DNA from: Serpentinicella sp031432315
GTDB lineage: Bacteria > Bacillota > Clostridia > Peptostreptococcales > Natronincolaceae
Direction: 5' to 3'
Length of the DNA: 64,000 bases
Assembly: GCF_031432315.1 (NCBI RefSeq)
Contig: NZ_JAVKGO010000004.1
Location: forward strand, 124,001 to 188,000
Numbering within the stretch: position 1 is the stretch's first letter; each line of letters begins with the position of its first letter. The notes under the pieces were generated by a model, which worked only from the letters and a program-made list of their open reading frames with translations, had not been told where the DNA came from and did not search any database. Shown here piece by piece: positions 62,133 through 64,000 of this stretch. The position numbers were made by a program, and so were the translations under genes.

Positions 62133-62933
62133 ATGAAAGGCGTAGCCACCGAAATTAAATATGATGATAAAGCACAAATTGATATTAAGAGTTTGAGCGA
62201 AAAAGACCTTTTCGAACAATATCAAATAAGTAAAGACATTTCGATTAGAAATGAGTTAATCAATAGATATATTTATATAGCAGAGATACTCTCAAAAAAG
62301 TATATAAATAGAGGTATAGAATATGACGATATATATCAAGTAGCATCCGTAGGGTTAATCTATGCGATACAACGATTTGATGCTAGCAAAGGATATGAAT
62401 TTTCAAGCTTTGCAACACCAACTATTATAGGAGAAATTAAAAAGCACTTTAGGGATAAAGGCTGGTCAATTAGAGTACCAAGAAGAATACAAGAGCTTTC
62501 AAAAAAGGTTAATATCGCTAAAAATGAATTAAATCAAATGTTACAAAAAGCTCCAACCATTAAAGATATCTCTGAACATATAAACTGCTCAGAAGAAGAA
62601 GTTATTGAGGCTATGGAGGCAGGGCAAGTTTACAATCCAAAATCATTAGATATAACTTATGACAATGAAGGTGAAGATAAAGACGTACAATTATTAGATC
62701 TAATTGGGGAAGAAGATAAAAACTATTCATTATTAGAAAACAAAGATTTTATTAATAATGTGATGGATAAACTCAATGAAGCGGAGAAGAAAGTATTAAA
62801 AGAAAGATTCTTTGATGAGAAAACACAAATGGAAGTTGCTAAAGTATTAGAGGTATCCCAGATGACAGTATCAAGAATGGAGAAAAAAGTTATAGAGAAA
62901 TTTAAAAAAGAATTAAAAAAGGTATTGACATAG
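62133..62933 (+). CDS. sigB: SigB/SigF/SigG-family RNA polymerase sigma factor
   Basis: 266 residues with regions 2 (YDDIYQVASVGLIYAIQRFD, FSSFATPTIIGEIKKHFRDK), 3 (IRVPRRIQELSKK) and 4 (TQMEVAKVLEVSQMTVSRME). Partner rsbV and rsbW favour a stress-type SigB over SigF/G, though SpoIIA-type sets are similar. The end of the gene holds the -35 element of rRNA promoter P1 (TTGACA at 62925-62930). Confidence 0.93.
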   Translation: MKGVATEIKYDDKAQIDIKSLSEKDLFEQYQISKDISIRNELINRYIYIAEILSKKYINRGIEYDDIYQVASVGLIYAIQRFDASKGYEFSSFATPTIIGEIKKHFRDKGWSIRVPRRIQELSKKVNIAKNELNQMLQKAPTIKDISEHINCSEEEVIEAMEAGQVYNPKSLDITYDNEGEDKDVQLLDLIGEEDKNYSLLENKDFINNVMDKLNEAEKKVLKERFFDEKTQMEVAKVLEVSQMTVSRMEKKVIEKFKKELKKVLT

Positions 62934-62953
62934 AGGTGTACAAGTGATATATT
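62925..62953 (+). promoter_or_regulatory. rRNA promoter P1, overlapping the 3' end of sigB
   Basis: TTGACA (62925-62930), 17-base gap, TATATT (62948-62953). The -35 lies in the last codons of sigB. Confidence 0.85.
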
Positions 62954-63031
62954 AATTAAGTCGCCGATAACGACAAATTACGACAGGCGACAGCGAGATA
63001 TAAGCTTTGAAAAAACATTTTAAAAAAGATG

Positions 63032-63060
63032 TTGACAAAGCCAGCAAGAAATGATATATT
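63032..63060 (+). promoter_or_regulatory. rRNA promoter P2
   Basis: TTGACA (63032-63037), 17-base gap, TATATT (63055-63060), 107 bases after P1. The leader after P1 and after P2 share TAAGTCGCC and CTTTGAAAA, so the unit is a duplication. CTTTGAAAACT before 16S resembles an antitermination boxA. Confidence 0.9.
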
Positions 63061-63166
63061 AGATAAGTCGCCAATAAGCGGCGAGAAAAAAGGTCTTTGA
63101 AAACTAAACAGTATAGAAAGCCAGCAAGAAATAAAAGTCATCCAAGAGATGACAACCCAGAAATTT

Positions 63167-64000
<834 letters not shown>

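Overview
The window is the replication-origin region of a low-GC, Gram-positive, endospore-forming bacterium. It runs from an accessory locus downstream of rlmH, through the oriC-dnaA cluster, to the 5' part of a 16S rRNA gene. BofA, YyaC, a SigB/F/G-type sigma factor, rubrerythrin and the Bacillus/Clostridia gene orders point to an anaerobic member of the Clostridia. A relative of Alkaliphilus or Natronincola is my guess from the 16S text and was not tested by a search. Genes left of about 50.7 kb are mostly on the minus strand and genes right of it mostly on the plus strand, as expected for replication diverging from an origin at about 50.7-51.2 kb.

Layout. 1-1012: end of a LysM polysaccharide deacetylase. 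1075-1740: decayed gene remnants. 1773-9799: accessory region with a UPF1-like helicase and a 1485-residue Mrr-nuclease/STAND NTPase. The second gene lies between two copies of the 3' end of rlmH, which is the structure SCC cassettes make in staphylococci. 9779-13978: rlmH, yyzF, a putative parS, an HtrA protease, a WalJ-type hydrolase and murA. 14267-19877: secreted or membrane peptidases (MA-like, S8, M23, M1). 20145-24455: dnaD and dnaI facing DUF1858, dnaB and rplI. 24452-29474: gdpP, yybS, a MazG-like gene, a FUSC protein, bofA and yaaL. 29651-33359: rubrerythrin, recR, ybaB and dnaX. 33409-40809: CvpA, a beta-propeller protein, YkvI, YyaC, DUF4282, YkuS, a lipid kinase, DUF4446 and a cysteine-desulfurase-like enzyme. 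40944-50659: parB, parA, a GDT1 half protein, a possible small RNA, noc, rsmG, mnmG, mnmE, khpB, yidC, yidD, rnpA and rpmH. 50700-60086: oriC, dnaA, dnaN, yaaA, recF, remB, gyrB and gyrA. 60243-62933: a soluble chemoreceptor-like protein and an rsbV-rsbW-sigB set. 62925-64000: tandem rRNA promoters and 16S.

The core genes fit together as the origin housekeeping block: initiation (DnaA, DnaN, DnaB, DnaI, DnaD), segregation (ParA, ParB, Noc, parS-like sites), supercoiling (gyrase), ribosome and tRNA maturation (RlmH, RnpA, RsmG, MnmE/MnmG), membrane insertion (YidC) and envelope growth (MurA, M23, HtrA). The most unusual part is the accessory region. A 17-bp direct repeat, TTATGATACGGTTCACC, is the rlmH 3' end and recurs 4766 bp away, with both copies encoding the same C-terminus. 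The enclosed cargo is one large putative antiviral NTPase, and no recombinase is present in the window. The outer repeat copy is itself preceded by a sequence resembling a cassette right end, so the helicase gene may lie in a second, older cassette.
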